Source: Methanosaeta sp. PtaB.Bin018 (GTDB lineage: Archaea; Halobacteriota; Methanosarcinia; Methanotrichales; Methanotrichaceae). Taken from it: a stretch of DNA of 64,000 bases. How positions within the stretch are numbered: the stretch's first letter is position 1; every line of letters begins with the position of its first letter. The notes beneath the pieces are model-generated. The model was not told where the DNA came from. It did no database searches and worked only from the letters and a program-made list of their open reading frames with translations. A program made the translations under genes and the position numbers. Of the stretch, positions 35,611 to 43,828 are shown in pieces. The stretch covers positions 78,277-142,276 of the forward strand of contig MVQH01000101.1 of NCBI GenBank assembly GCA_002067755.1, written 5' to 3'.

Positions 35611-36981
35611 TTAGTGAGCCTCGCCCACAATATCCTTGCCTGGCTCCTTGCGCTCTATGGTCTCTACCTTGCAGACCTCAGGCCCGCAAACCAGGACATC
35701 CTGCTCCTGGAATTTGGTGTAAGGATTCTCGGGGATGGTCATGTCAAGGCCCATGGATGCGGCCATGAGTTCCACCACATCCAGTACTTTAATGCTGGAC
35801 TTGGCATCATTCCTGCCATCCATTATGTTCCTTCTGCAGAATGGGCATGTGGATGCGATGATGTCTGCCTGGACTTCCTCGCCATCCTTTACTCTGGCTT
35901 TGGCCATGTCCAGGGCCAGGTCGGGAATGCCGGCTTTGACTCCTCCACCCGCGCCACAACATCTCTGTAAAGCTCTATTTCTCACCATATCTTTGAACTT
36001 TACTCCGGGTATGGATTCGATGCATTCACGGGATGCTTCGAAGGCCCAATCCTTTCCTTTGAGATGCATCAAATGTCTGCCGTTGTGGCATGGATCATGA
36101 TATGTAACAGTGTAGTTCAGAGGAATCTTATACTCTACCTCACCCTTCCTTATTTTATCCCTAAGGAATACCGAGAGCGGCATAGTCTCATAAGGAATGT
36201 AGCCTTCATACCATTGGGGCCAATCAATGGCAGCATTTCTAAGACAACCTGCACAGGCAAATAGCACATTCTTTGCACCGATGTCCTTGAGAGCATCTAC
36301 ATTATGCACTGCGTGCTCTGCCATTACCTCCCTCTGGCCGGTTCTAACCATAGCAGAAGCACAGCACCACTCATCTTTGCCCAGCATCGCGAAGTCCACA
36401 TTCAGCTTATTTAAAATCCTAACAGTGGCGACTCCCAGGGCTTGCTGTCTGTATGCCGCGGTGCAGCCTGCGAAGTATACTATCTCGCCCGACTCCTCGA
36501 CCTTGGCGTCCTTTGGAACCCAGCACAGCCTGTCCTCTTGTTTGGCCTGGTAGGGGTTCCGATCTGCTTTGACGAGCTTGGGGAAGAACGACTGCTTCCC
36601 GTAAGGTCCATTTCCGCGAGCCACAAGGTTGGGCCGCATTGCCTCCCAGAGTTCTACTGTCTTTATTCCCGCCTCGCAAACAGTCCCGCAGACGCCGCAG
36701 GTGGTGCAGTAGTACACGTCCTCGGTGAAGGCCTTCATCTCGTCCTCATTAAGGGGCTTTGGCCCGAAGATCTTGGCCCTGAGGCTATGGCTCTTGGCCT
36801 GCAGCTCTCTCCACTTGGCATTCTTGTACATGGGCGTGATGCCGGGTCGGTCAGGCCTTACAGCGAAGGTCGGACACCACTTCATGCACTCCTGACAGCG
36901 GTTGCAGCCATCGATCTCCAGGAGCTGTGTAGATATCATGTAGCCTGTCATCAAAGGCTTGGATTCCTTATTGTCGGCCAT
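35611..36981 (-). CDS. hdrD: CoB-CoM heterodisulfide reductase subunit D
   Basis: Catalytic subunit of the membrane-bound heterodisulfide reductase, which reduces CoM-S-S-CoB at the end of the methanogenic respiratory chain. It has two [4Fe-4S] ferredoxin motifs, 'CNRCQECMKWCP' (near 31-42) and 'CTTCGVCGTVC' (near 92-102). Two CCG-type domains for the noncubane clusters follow: 'WCCASAM' with 'ACAGCLR', and 'RCCGAGGGVKAG' with 'STCPFCRR'. At 456 residues it is somewhat longer than Methanosarcina HdrD. It lies 1 nt after hdrE with a GAGGAGG ribosome site. Confidence 0.93.
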   Translation of the reverse strand: MADNKESKPLMTGYMISTQLLEIDGCNRCQECMKWCPTFAVRPDRPGITPMYKNAKWRELQAKSHSLRAKIFGPKPLNEDEMKAFTEDVYYCTTCGVCGTVCEAGIKTVELWEAMRPNLVARGNGPYGKQSFFPKLVKADRNPYQAKQEDRLCWVPKDAKVEESGEIVYFAGCTAAYRQQALGVATVRILNKLNVDFAMLGKDEWCCASAMVRTGQREVMAEHAVHNVDALKDIGAKNVLFACAGCLRNAAIDWPQWYEGYIPYETMPLSVFLRDKIRKGEVEYKIPLNYTVTYHDPCHNGRHLMHLKGKDWAFEASRECIESIPGVKFKDMVRNRALQRCCGAGGGVKAGIPDLALDMAKARVKDGEEVQADIIASTCPFCRRNIMDGRNDAKSSIKVLDVVELMAASMGLDMTIPENPYTKFQEQDVLVCGPEVCKVETIERKEPGKDIVGEAH

Positions 36982-36982
36982 C

Positions 36983-37735
36983 TTATTCTCCTCCTCTGTT
37001 GGCCAGAAGGGTCATGGGCGTAGCTATCACATGGATGTATTTGGTCCAAGGCAGAACGAAAGCAAAGAGTCCCAAAGCCAGCACTGTGTGAATCAGAGCG
37101 AAATGAGGCGCATAAATGGGATATTCAAAGGCATTGCCAACCAGCAGCGCATTCCCGCGCATCCACTCTGCATAAAATCCAGTGATGGTAATCAAAAATA
37201 CTGCGCCAATCAAAAAAGCGTCGTATGCAGTAGTGTTATCCCTCACGAACTTGAGCAGGATCCTTCTGGACACAGCGATGGTCGAGCCGATGAGAAGCAG
37301 GTACCCGAAGATATCAAAGGGCAGAGACATCGCCTCCTTGGCAATCTCAGCCTGCTCAGCGAGCCCAAGCAAGTTGAAGTGCTCGACGATATCGATCATG
37401 AGTCCGAGGCCAGAAAGTGCTGCAAGCGTCAGGAAGCCATAGAACATGCACATGTGCATGACCCAACGTACCGGGCTTCTGGCCAGAGTTCTTCGCAAGA
37501 GAAGAACATCAAGCACAGCCGTTCTGAGAAATACCCATACGCCTTCCTTAAATGCCTCATGAATCCAGGTGGCGATGAAGAGCCAGAAGCTATTTCGCAA
37601 CTGGTCGTGGTAACCTGTGGATCCGAGGCCCCATTTCTTAAAGTTGAAATATATACCATATATCCAAACAGCGAGTACAATAACTGTTAGGAGTATCACA
37701 AGATCAAAAGTGAGGCCCAACGTATAGAACGCCAT
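36983..37735 (-). CDS. hdrE: Heterodisulfide reductase cytochrome b subunit E
   Basis: b-type cytochrome that takes electrons from methanophenazine and passes them to HdrD. 250 residues with five hydrophobic segments (about 8-30, 85-112, 135-158, 165-190, 210-232). Candidate heme-ligand histidines lie in 'WVMHMCMFYG', 'IVEHFN' and 'APHFALIH'. The first gene of hdrED, with a strong ribosome site (complement of CCTCCTCC at 37743-37750). This gene pair marks a methanogen with cytochromes. Confidence 0.91.
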   Translation of the reverse strand: MAFYTLGLTFDLVILLTVIVLAVWIYGIYFNFKKWGLGSTGYHDQLRNSFWLFIATWIHEAFKEGVWVFLRTAVLDVLLLRRTLARSPVRWVMHMCMFYGFLTLAALSGLGLMIDIVEHFNLLGLAEQAEIAKEAMSLPFDIFGYLLLIGSTIAVSRRILLKFVRDNTTAYDAFLIGAVFLITITGFYAEWMRGNALLVGNAFEYPIYAPHFALIHTVLALGLFAFVLPWTKYIHVIATPMTLLANRGGE

Positions 37736-37815
37736 CTCATTTCCTCCTCCTTATATTTATTTAGTATCGGGGCGATACGACCAACGTTTGTGACCAGTTT
37801 ACCAGACAACTAATA

Positions 37816-37824
37816 CTTAAATAT
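37816..37824 (-). promoter_or_regulatory. TATA box of hdrED
   Basis: ATATTTAAG on the minus strand about 80-90 nt upstream of hdrE would give a leader of about 55 nt. The rest of the 365-nt gap to the next gene holds a truncated repeat copy (37880-37941) and nothing else I can name. Confidence 0.45.
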
Positions 37825-37879
37825 TCCCTCGCTGTCGCCCGATATCCTTGCTTGCTCGCAAGTGATGCACTAATCCAAG

Positions 37880-37941
37880 CATAGAGACACAGAGGAGACT
37901 ATATACGCCCAATCTTTACCACACAATTTTGGCGAAGAGCC
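37880..37941 (-). repeat. Half copy of the dispersed inverted-repeat element
   Basis: Read on the minus strand this starts GGCTCTTCGC, continues with AATTGTGTGG and ends with GTCTCCTCTGTGTCTCT. It aligns over about 60 bp with the left half of the element at 39153-39318, with some mismatches. No matching right half is seen, so it is a truncated copy. Confidence 0.7.
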
Positions 37942-38100
37942 GCAAGAGCAGTAAGAACAATTTGGCCTTTTAGGCTGGCCCGCGAAGGGTCCGAGATCCT
38001 GGATCTTGTTTCGAATAAGATCTCATAACGGGGCAGATCTCATACGGAGCAGATCGACCAAAGGAGATTAAGATCAGGACGACATCATTTGCCACGACCT

Positions 38101-38886
38101 ATGATGGAAAGCGTTATGGCCGGGAGGCTCTTTAGTCTTCTTGATGTGGCCCCAACCATTGCCAGTGTTTTGGGCATCGATCTTTCCAAGACCGATGGCC
38201 ACTCTATCGATGTGGTAGAAAAGTGGGGATGCAGAAACGTCGTGCTTATCATCATCGATAGCCTGGGATACGACCTTTATCAGTGGCTTGAGCCGCAGCT
38301 CGAAAGCATTCCAGCATTGGCAAGAGATGGCCTTCTCCTGAGAGCTGAGACTGTATCCAACCACACTACCCCAGCCATTGCTACAATCCTGAGCGGTCTT
38401 CTGCCCGAGCATCATGGTATCCTCGACAAGGCAGGAGCAAAGGAATCAAGCACGATCAGCATACCTGAGATCGCCAGCGCCAGCGGCCTCAAGACGGCTG
38501 TGATCATGGAGCAGAACGGGGCAGATGTCTATCAAGGCTTAATTGAGATCACAGGAGGAATCCCGGACAGTATAAGTCCGGAGGACTTCGATTATGAAGT
38601 ATGTCGCATGACGCTACAAGCCATTGCCCAGAGGCCCAGGCTTCTGGTAGCATACTTCATAGGAATCGACAAGAGCGTTCACTTGGGCAGAGGACCAAAG
38701 GAGATCAAAGAAGCCGCGCAGATCATCGACCGATGCGTGGGAAAGATCTTATGCGCAGCAGAAGAGCAGACATTGTTCATAATCTGCGGCGACCACCCCA
38801 TCCATGCTGGAGGTCTCAGGAGAATTAAAGGCCCCTTTGCTGTGGCTCTGATCCTTGGAAAAAGCAAAGAGCAGGATGGAGAATGA
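38101..38886 (+). CDS. Alkaline-phosphatase-superfamily protein (phosphodiesterase/nucleotide pyrophosphatase type)
   Basis: About 261 residues with the metal-binding layout of the superfamily: Asp in 'VVLIIIDSLGYD', the nucleophile Thr in 'SNHTTPAIATILSG', Asp and His in 'FIGIDKSVHLG', and 'IICGDHPIHAGG' near the C-terminus. No signal peptide, so probably cytoplasmic. The start is uncertain: TTG 38089, ATG 38101 and ATG 38116 are in frame, and none has an ideal ribosome site. Substrate unknown. It overlaps the next small gene by 11 nt. Confidence 0.78.
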   Translation: MMESVMAGRLFSLLDVAPTIASVLGIDLSKTDGHSIDVVEKWGCRNVVLIIIDSLGYDLYQWLEPQLESIPALARDGLLLRAETVSNHTTPAIATILSGLLPEHHGILDKAGAKESSTISIPEIASASGLKTAVIMEQNGADVYQGLIEITGGIPDSISPEDFDYEVCRMTLQAIAQRPRLLVAYFIGIDKSVHLGRGPKEIKEAAQIIDRCVGKILCAAEEQTLFIICGDHPIHAGGLRRIKGPFAVALILGKSKEQDGE

Positions 38887-39058
38887 TCCTGGCTGCGATA
38901 GGTTTAAATGCTGCAAGCAGATAACCAGACTATCAATGGATGAAGATCTCTTCGAGGTTTTTCAACTAATTGCCGAAGATGAACGCAAGCGCAGATACCT
39001 AAAGGAGATCGGCGACTGGCTAATCGAGGAATACTTTGAGCTGAATCAGGCGTCTTGA
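38876..39058 (+). CDS. Small hypothetical protein
   Basis: About 60 residues from ATG 38876, which overlaps the upstream stop. The start 'ENDPGCDRFKCCKQ' is Cys-rich; the rest is an acidic helical domain ('DEDLFEVFQLIAEDERKRRYLKEI' in two parts). A TATA-like GGTTTAAATG at 38901-38910 sits about 30 nt before a second in-frame ATG at 38936, so a 41-residue leaderless product is the alternative. No family recognised. Confidence 0.5.
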   Translation: MENDPGCDRFKCCKQITRLSMDEDLFEVFQLIAEDERKRRYLKEIGDWLIEEYFELNQAS

Positions 39059-39069
39059 CAAAATGGACT

Positions 39070-39152
39070 TTGTTTCTGACTTTGTATCCCTAAACATTTG
39101 TTTCTGACTTTGTATTCCTAAACACTTGTTTCTGACTTTGTATTCCTAAACA
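39070..39152. repeat. Three tandem 28-bp repeats
   Basis: Three head-to-tail copies with a period of 28 bp, each containing TTGTTTCTGACTTTGTAT then CCTAAACA. Copies differ at one or two positions only. There are no spacers, so it is not a CRISPR array. The last copy ends at the edge of the inverted-repeat element. Confidence 0.9.
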
Positions 39153-39318
39153 GTTTGGCTCTTCGCTAAATTGTGTGGGTGAGATCGGGCATAAAATGTC
39201 TCCTCTGTGCCTCTGTGTCTCTGTGGTTCAGTTAGCGAATCACGTTTCAGTACAGAGTCACGAAGACACAGAGATTTTGCGATTCAAGTTCACCCATACT
39301 AAATAGCGAGGAGCCAAC
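39153..39318. mobile_element. MITE-like inverted-repeat element, 166 bp
   Basis: Imperfect terminal inverted repeats flank the element: the left end starts GTTTGGCTCTTCGCTA, and the right end reversed reads GTTGGCTCCTCGCTA; 23 of 28 aligned bases match. Inside, a further perfect 10-bp pair (CTCTGTGTCT at 39211-39220, AGACACAGAG at 39264-39273) lets most of the element fold on itself. It has no ORF. Related partial copies lie at 37880-37941 and 16096-16157, which supports a dispersed family. No target-site duplication was verified. Between its end and the next gene (39319-39530) I see nothing else. Confidence 0.65.
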
Positions 39319-39530
39319 AGTTTTTTTGGTGGCGAACCTCCACAGAGTTGTCGCACATAAAAACCACATCGTTGGACCGTGTGATCCTAGATATACCATA
39401 TCGGGCGCCAACCAGACGCAATCCCATCATTTCGTAGCGGCTCTGAGACTCCCGGAGGACAGGTCAAAACGATGAAGGTAGACTACTCAGTTTTAGGGAT
39501 TGTATCTGTTAAAAAAAATATTTTGTTTTG

Positions 39531-39821
39531 TCACCGTAGATCTTTCAGCTCGTTATTTATTTGCTTGAAGTTGTCTAGCAGACTCATGCCTTTTTCAGTC
39601 GTCTCGTACAGTACAGTATTCTTATAGCTAACATTTATCAAACCATTTTTTATCAGCAAATCGATATAAGGGTTTACAGTTCTGAAATTTAGGTTTGCCT
39701 GGTATACTATCCTTGTCTTGCTTGCACCATCTTTGCAGATATCCAATATTTCTGATATAATATTATGCCTGCTGCGCTTAATGATCTCACGCCCTGATTC
39801 AATTATTTTTAGTATCAGCAA
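39531..39821 (-). CDS. Winged-helix transcriptional regulator
   Basis: 96 residues with the archaeal HTH_45-type winged helix: 'IISEILDICKDGASKTRIVY' (helices 1-2), 'NLNFRTVNPYIDLLIKNGLI' (recognition helix), then a beta wing ('YETTEKGMSLL') and a C-terminal helix probably for dimerisation. Such small proteins bind DNA as dimers and often control their own or neighbouring genes. It is AT-rich and stands alone in a region of low coding density beside the repeats. Confidence 0.8.
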   Translation of the reverse strand: MLILKIIESGREIIKRSRHNIISEILDICKDGASKTRIVYQANLNFRTVNPYIDLLIKNGLINVSYKNTVLYETTEKGMSLLDNFKQINNELKDLR

Positions 39822-40137
39822 TATTGCTTAGGTCGACAAGTCAATAAAAAGCTGTTGAATTTGTTATCCGTATCCCCATTAAGCAATAACAACTAATTAA
39901 TATGATTCATTATTTTTTGAATTAAAAACACATTTAAATTAAAAATATATACATAAAAGTTTTAATCGTTCATCATGACTGAAATTTTGTTTATGCTTGC
40001 CGAGCTCTGTATTAATTATTCAAATAGTTTCCTGACGGGGGGCTTTTTATATAGCAAGATTAAATTATTGTAGTTTCATAATTATTGGAGATATCCCGCG
40101 ATCTATCTTCTGAAGGCTTGACATGCCATGCGGTCGC

Positions 40138-40149
40138 TTTAAATTTAAA
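40138..40149 (+). promoter_or_regulatory. TATA box of the lipoprotein gene
   Basis: TTTAAATTTAAA lies 18-29 nt before the ATG at 40167, so the transcript is probably leaderless or nearly so. The stretch 39822-40137 upstream is very AT-rich and holds no gene I can support. Confidence 0.6.
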
Positions 40150-40166
40150 AAGAGCAAGAACTCTTC

Positions 40167-40544
40167 ATGAAACGGGTGCTATTCGTTGCCATATGCTTTG
40201 CAATTCTGATTGCAGGCTGCATCGAGCTGGAGAATGCTGGAGACGAGGATGCTACAAATGCAGCTGAAGGAGGCGCGGAAAAGCTCACAGTGACGATCTC
40301 CTCACCAAATGCTGGGGAGATCCTGCAAGGAGATGAGGATATTGGCTTTGATGCCGTCATAAAAGGTGGCAAGGAACCTTACGACTATAGCTGGAGCTCG
40401 AGCATTGACGGGGTTCTGTCCACGAGCAGATCTTTCCGCCAAGATCCATCAAAGCTGAGCAAGGGAGGACATGTGATCATCCTAAAAGTGACAGATGCCA
40501 CCGGCAGCTCGGGACAGGGCAGCGTTCAGATCGAGGTGATGTAA
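40167..40544 (+). CDS. Secreted lipoprotein with Ig/PKD-like domain
   Basis: 125 residues. The signal sequence ends in a lipobox 'LIAGC' (Cys18), so the mature protein is likely lipid-anchored outside the membrane. A short acidic linker ('DEDATNAAEGG') is followed by one beta-sandwich domain with the phrases 'TVTISSPNAGEIL', 'PYDYSWSSSIDG' and 'HVIILKVTDATGSSGQGSV', typical of PKD/Ig-like surface modules. Role unknown; a binding or spacer function is usual. Confidence 0.75.
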   Translation: MKRVLFVAICFAILIAGCIELENAGDEDATNAAEGGAEKLTVTISSPNAGEILQGDEDIGFDAVIKGGKEPYDYSWSSSIDGVLSTSRSFRQDPSKLSKGGHVIILKVTDATGSSGQGSVQIEVM

Positions 40545-40552
40545 GGCATAAG

Positions 40553-41308
40553 CTATAGCGAAGCGTCTGACAGAGCATCCTTGCAGTCGCAGGACCTATG
40601 GGCAGGAATATTTTGCGATGCCCTGTAGATTATTTCCCGGATGCTGTCGCAATATTTTTTCATCGAGTCGGAGATCTCTGAAACGCTCAGCTTCTTTTTG
40701 CCTGCCAATCCACATGCAGGATTGGTAACAATGCATAGCGATGCATAGCAAAGCGCCGCCTCTTTTGCAAGGACGACCTCCGGGTAGCCCGTCATTCCAA
40801 CCACATCCCCGAACTGGCGCAGCATCATTATCTGGGCGGGGGACTCCAGGTGGGGCCCCTCAGAACAGACGTAGATGCCCTCGGAGACCGTAAGGCATAA
40901 AGAGCGCGCAGCTTCTGCCAGGTGGGCGCGAAGTTCTGGACAGTATGGCTGGCTCATATCCACGTGAACAGCTTTATCCTCAAAGAATGTGTTGCACCTG
41001 GACTTTGTAAACTCCACAAAATCATAAGGCAAAAATATGCAGCCACTTGAGTGAGACGACATCGAGCCGACTGTATTTGTGGAGATGACACGCGAGGCGC
41101 CGCATCTCTTGGCTGCAGAAATGATGGCACGGTAATTGACCTTGTGAGGTGGCAGGTGGCCATCGCCGTGCCTGGAGATGAAGACGACTCTCCGCCCTTT
41201 CATCCTGGTAAAGACGACAGGAACATCTCCGTGTGGCGTCTCGATCTCATCTGCCAAGCCCTCTAGGCAGAAGCCCACGCCACCGATCACTGCCAGCTCT
41301 GCGTTCAT
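40553..41308 (-). CDS. S-methyl-5'-thioadenosine/thioinosine phosphorylase family
   Basis: Purine nucleoside phosphorylase family, 251 residues. Shows 'AVIGGVGF' (phosphate-binding glycine loop), 'ISRHGDGHLPPHKVNYRA' (phosphate His and Arg), 'TNTVGSM', 'YVCSEGPHLESPAQ' and 'VGMTGYPEVVLAKEAALCYA' (ribose and base contacts). In methanogens this family often acts on methylthioinosine after deamination, and the 'MTGYPE' Tyr/Pro segment instead of the 'MT..PE..LA' of MTA enzymes cannot settle base choice. It would recycle the methylthio by-product of polyamine synthesis. Confidence 0.87.
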   Translation of the reverse strand: MNAELAVIGGVGFCLEGLADEIETPHGDVPVVFTRMKGRRVVFISRHGDGHLPPHKVNYRAIISAAKRCGASRVISTNTVGSMSSHSSGCIFLPYDFVEFTKSRCNTFFEDKAVHVDMSQPYCPELRAHLAEAARSLCLTVSEGIYVCSEGPHLESPAQIMMLRQFGDVVGMTGYPEVVLAKEAALCYASLCIVTNPACGLAGKKKLSVSEISDSMKKYCDSIREIIYRASQNIPAHRSCDCKDALSDASL

Positions 41309-41323
41309 TGAAATATAAACCTG

Positions 41324-42574
41324 TTAAAGCCTGACGTAGCTGGACGCATCCCCCAGCTCCTCCTGTATCCTCAGGAGTTGGTTGTACTTGGCAGTTCGCT
41401 CAGACCGAGCAGGCGCACCTGTCTTGAGAAGCTCGCAGCCAAGGGCCACAGCCACATCTGCCAGAGCTGAATCCTCCGTCTCCGCAGATCTGTGAGAGGC
41501 CATTACCTTCCAGCCAGCCCGGAAGGCCATCCTGGCAGCATCGAAGGCCTCGGATACTGATCCGATCTGGTTTAGCTTGAGCAGCAGGGCGTTGGTGGCG
41601 CGCATCTTTATGCCCTTCTCAAGACGCTTTATGTTGGTAACATAAATGTCGTCACCTACTATTATCGTTCCTGGGAGCTTTGCAGTCAGCCTGGCAAAAT
41701 CGTCGTAAGCCTCTTCTTCAAAGGGGTCCTCCAACAGGATGATCGGATAGGTATTTACCAGGTCCACATAGTAATCGATGAGCTCTCCTGGAGAAAGCCT
41801 GTTTGCATCCACTGAGTAGCCACCTTCCATGTAAAAGCTTGAGGCAGCAGCATCAAGGCCTATCTTGATCTCGCCTTCGTAGCCTGCAGAATCAATGGCG
41901 CTCATGATGGCGTCCAGAGCATCGCGGGTCTTGATGAGCGGCGGTGCATAGCCTCCTTCATACCCAACATTGGTAGCGCCCACGCCATATTTTCCCTGCA
42001 GGATCTTTCCCAAGGAGTGGTAGGTCTCTGCAGCCATGCGCAGGCCCTCGCTGAAGCTCTTCGCGCCAGTGGGCTGGATCATGAACTCCTGAATGGACAG
42101 CTCATTGCCTGCATGCTTGCCACCGTTGAGGACATTGAAGGATGGGATGGGCAGCCGGGATGTGTTCACTCCACCCAAATATTTGTAGAGCGGCATGCCA
42201 CAGGAAGAAGCTGCAGCCTTTGCAGTGGCCAATGAGACGCCGAGAATCGCATTGGCTCCGAGATTGGACTTGTTCGGAGTCCCGTCCATCTCTATCATTA
42301 AATGATCTATCTCCCTTTGAGCCGAGGCATTCATGCCCAGCAGCTCGGGGGCTATGACCTCATTCACATTCTTCACGGCCTTCAAGACCCCTTTGCCATT
42401 GTATCTGTCGCCCCCATCGCGCAGCTCCAGGGCCTCGTGCGTGCCTGTAGACGCGCCCGAGGGCACTGCTGCACGGCCAAAGCCGCAACATGTGTAGACG
42501 TCTACCTCGACTGTCGGGTTTCCGCGCGAATCCAGTATCTCACGAGCATGAATCTTCTCGATCTCAAATGACAT
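41324..42574 (-). CDS. eno: Enolase
   Basis: Interconverts 2-phosphoglycerate and phosphoenolpyruvate. The 416-residue protein shows the full family pattern: 'IHAREILDSRGNPTVEVDV', 'AAVPSGASTGTHEALELRD', 'LNGGKHAGNELSIQEFMI', 'GLDAAASSFY' (Mg Asp), 'LLEDPFEEEAYDDF' (Mg Glu), 'IVGDDIYVTN' (Mg Asp) and 'LLKLNQIGSVSEAFDA' with the catalytic Lys; 'ASHRSAETED' near the end binds phosphate. It is divergent from the HIT gene over about 100 bp. Confidence 0.96.
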   Translation of the reverse strand: MSFEIEKIHAREILDSRGNPTVEVDVYTCCGFGRAAVPSGASTGTHEALELRDGGDRYNGKGVLKAVKNVNEVIAPELLGMNASAQREIDHLMIEMDGTPNKSNLGANAILGVSLATAKAAASSCGMPLYKYLGGVNTSRLPIPSFNVLNGGKHAGNELSIQEFMIQPTGAKSFSEGLRMAAETYHSLGKILQGKYGVGATNVGYEGGYAPPLIKTRDALDAIMSAIDSAGYEGEIKIGLDAAASSFYMEGGYSVDANRLSPGELIDYYVDLVNTYPIILLEDPFEEEAYDDFARLTAKLPGTIIVGDDIYVTNIKRLEKGIKMRATNALLLKLNQIGSVSEAFDAARMAFRAGWKVMASHRSAETEDSALADVAVALGCELLKTGAPARSERTAKYNQLLRIQEELGDASSYVRL

Positions 42575-42671
42575 GCCATATCACGCCAGGCACTTCGCAG
42601 CCTTCTTTATTAAAGGTTGGCGTCAAGAAAAAGACGTTAAAAACAAGTACCTTCAGGAACAACATTCCAGT

Positions 42672-43124
42672 ATGGCCCAACTAGCCGAAGAAAACAAGAA
42701 ATGCTGCATCTTCTGCGACATTGTCGCGGGCCTTTCGCCGTCTCATAAAATCTACGAGGACGATCTGTCCCTTTGCATTCTGGACATCAATCCATTCGCC
42801 CGCGGCCACTGCCTTGTGATCCCCAAGAGGCATGTTCCATGGTGGCATGAGCTTACGGATGCGGAGAACGCCAGCCTTTTTCGCGTAGCAAAGGCAGTGG
42901 CCAAGAAGATGATGCTGGCACTTGAGCCGGATTTCGTTTGCATGTATGCCAGGGGCAGAAGAATTCCGCACACACATATTTTCCTCGTGCCGACATACAA
43001 AGGCGATGTTCTGGACAGGTTCTTCAATGCACTGGAGCTGTTCCAGGAGTCGCCTCCCAAGCTCTCAGCTCTGAGAGATGATGCGAAGATGGACGAGACA
43101 GCAGACCAGATCCGCAAGGCATAA
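42672..43124 (+). CDS. HIT-family nucleotide-binding protein
   Basis: Histidine-triad hydrolase or transferase, 150 residues from ATG 42672; the ORF is open to 42573 but that lies over the enolase promoter. Features: 'CCIFCDIVAG' (zinc or structural Cys), 'ILDINPFARGHCLVIPKRHV' (substrate binding) and the triad motif 'PHTHIFLVP', in which the first two histidines are present (the middle one is catalytic in HINT) but the third is Phe. A T-run follows the stop. Confidence 0.88.
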   Translation: MAQLAEENKKCCIFCDIVAGLSPSHKIYEDDLSLCILDINPFARGHCLVIPKRHVPWWHELTDAENASLFRVAKAVAKKMMLALEPDFVCMYARGRRIPHTHIFLVPTYKGDVLDRFFNALELFQESPPKLSALRDDAKMDETADQIRKA

Positions 43125-43128
43125 CACC

Positions 43129-43135
43129 TTTTTTT
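43129..43135 (+). terminator. T-run terminator after the HIT gene
   Basis: Seven consecutive T directly after the stop codon, the usual archaeal termination signal. Confidence 0.5.
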
Positions 43136-43235
43136 GAAGTACACATCTCATGAACTTTTGGCGTACGTCAACATCACAAGCATCTGCCCTTGAGTTTAAA
43201 GAGAGATCATTTAGATATTGGCCTCACTCCTCCTC

Positions 43236-43691
43236 TTAATGCACGTCGCCTCCTCCCCGAACCAGCAGCACAGGTACAGCAGATTGCCGGACCACCTTCT
43301 CCGCCACGCTTCCCAGTAGAAATCTGTCAAGGCCCGTCCTCCCTACGTTGCCCATGATGAGCAAGTCCATTCCCGATTCCTGTGAGATCCTGAGCAGCTC
43401 TGTACTGGGATCTCCTTCGGCAAGGATCTTTTTGCATGGAACTGTGGCAGAACGAGCCATCTCCTCAACATACTGAGTCGCCTCACGGCCCTCCTTTTGC
43501 ATCAGCTCCAGCAATTGGTCTTTCAAGCCAGGAAAGGTCGCATAGCCAGGCAATTGGGCCAGGCGAAAAACGTCCATTACATAGACAACTGTGATGCTTC
43601 CGCCAGAACTTCTTGCAATCTCCACACCCACACGTGCAGCATTCCTGCTCGTCTCAGATCCATCGGTAGCAACCATAATCTTCTTCATCAT
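43236..43691 (-). CDS. Universal stress protein (UspA family)
   Basis: Single-domain Usp of about 151 residues. 'KKIMVATDGSETSRNAA' is the N-terminal strand and Asp, and 'IMGNVGRTGLDRFLLGSVAEKV' (given in two parts, G-x2-G-x9-G-S) is the ATP-binding motif. I chose ATG 43691, which follows a GGAG at a good distance; ATG 43709 is an alternative. Acts in the cytoplasm as an ATP-binding stress factor; target unknown. Confidence 0.88.
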   Translation of the reverse strand: MMKKIMVATDGSETSRNAARVGVEIARSSGGSITVVYVMDVFRLAQLPGYATFPGLKDQLLELMQKEGREATQYVEEMARSATVPCKKILAEGDPSTELLRISQESGMDLLIMGNVGRTGLDRFLLGSVAEKVVRQSAVPVLLVRGGGDVH

Positions 43692-43828
43692 AATTTGCTG
43701 CTCCATCATTTCTTATGATAATGATTCCCATCAATCTTAAACCCCATTTTCATGCTCATGGATGCCCAAACGAGCATGAAAGTTTAGCTCTTCAAATGTC
43801 TTTTGAGTCGACACCTCCGACTACTGGA

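Noticed and set aside
39070..39152. Possible CRISPR array
   Set aside because: The 28-bp units are directly adjacent with no spacers between them.
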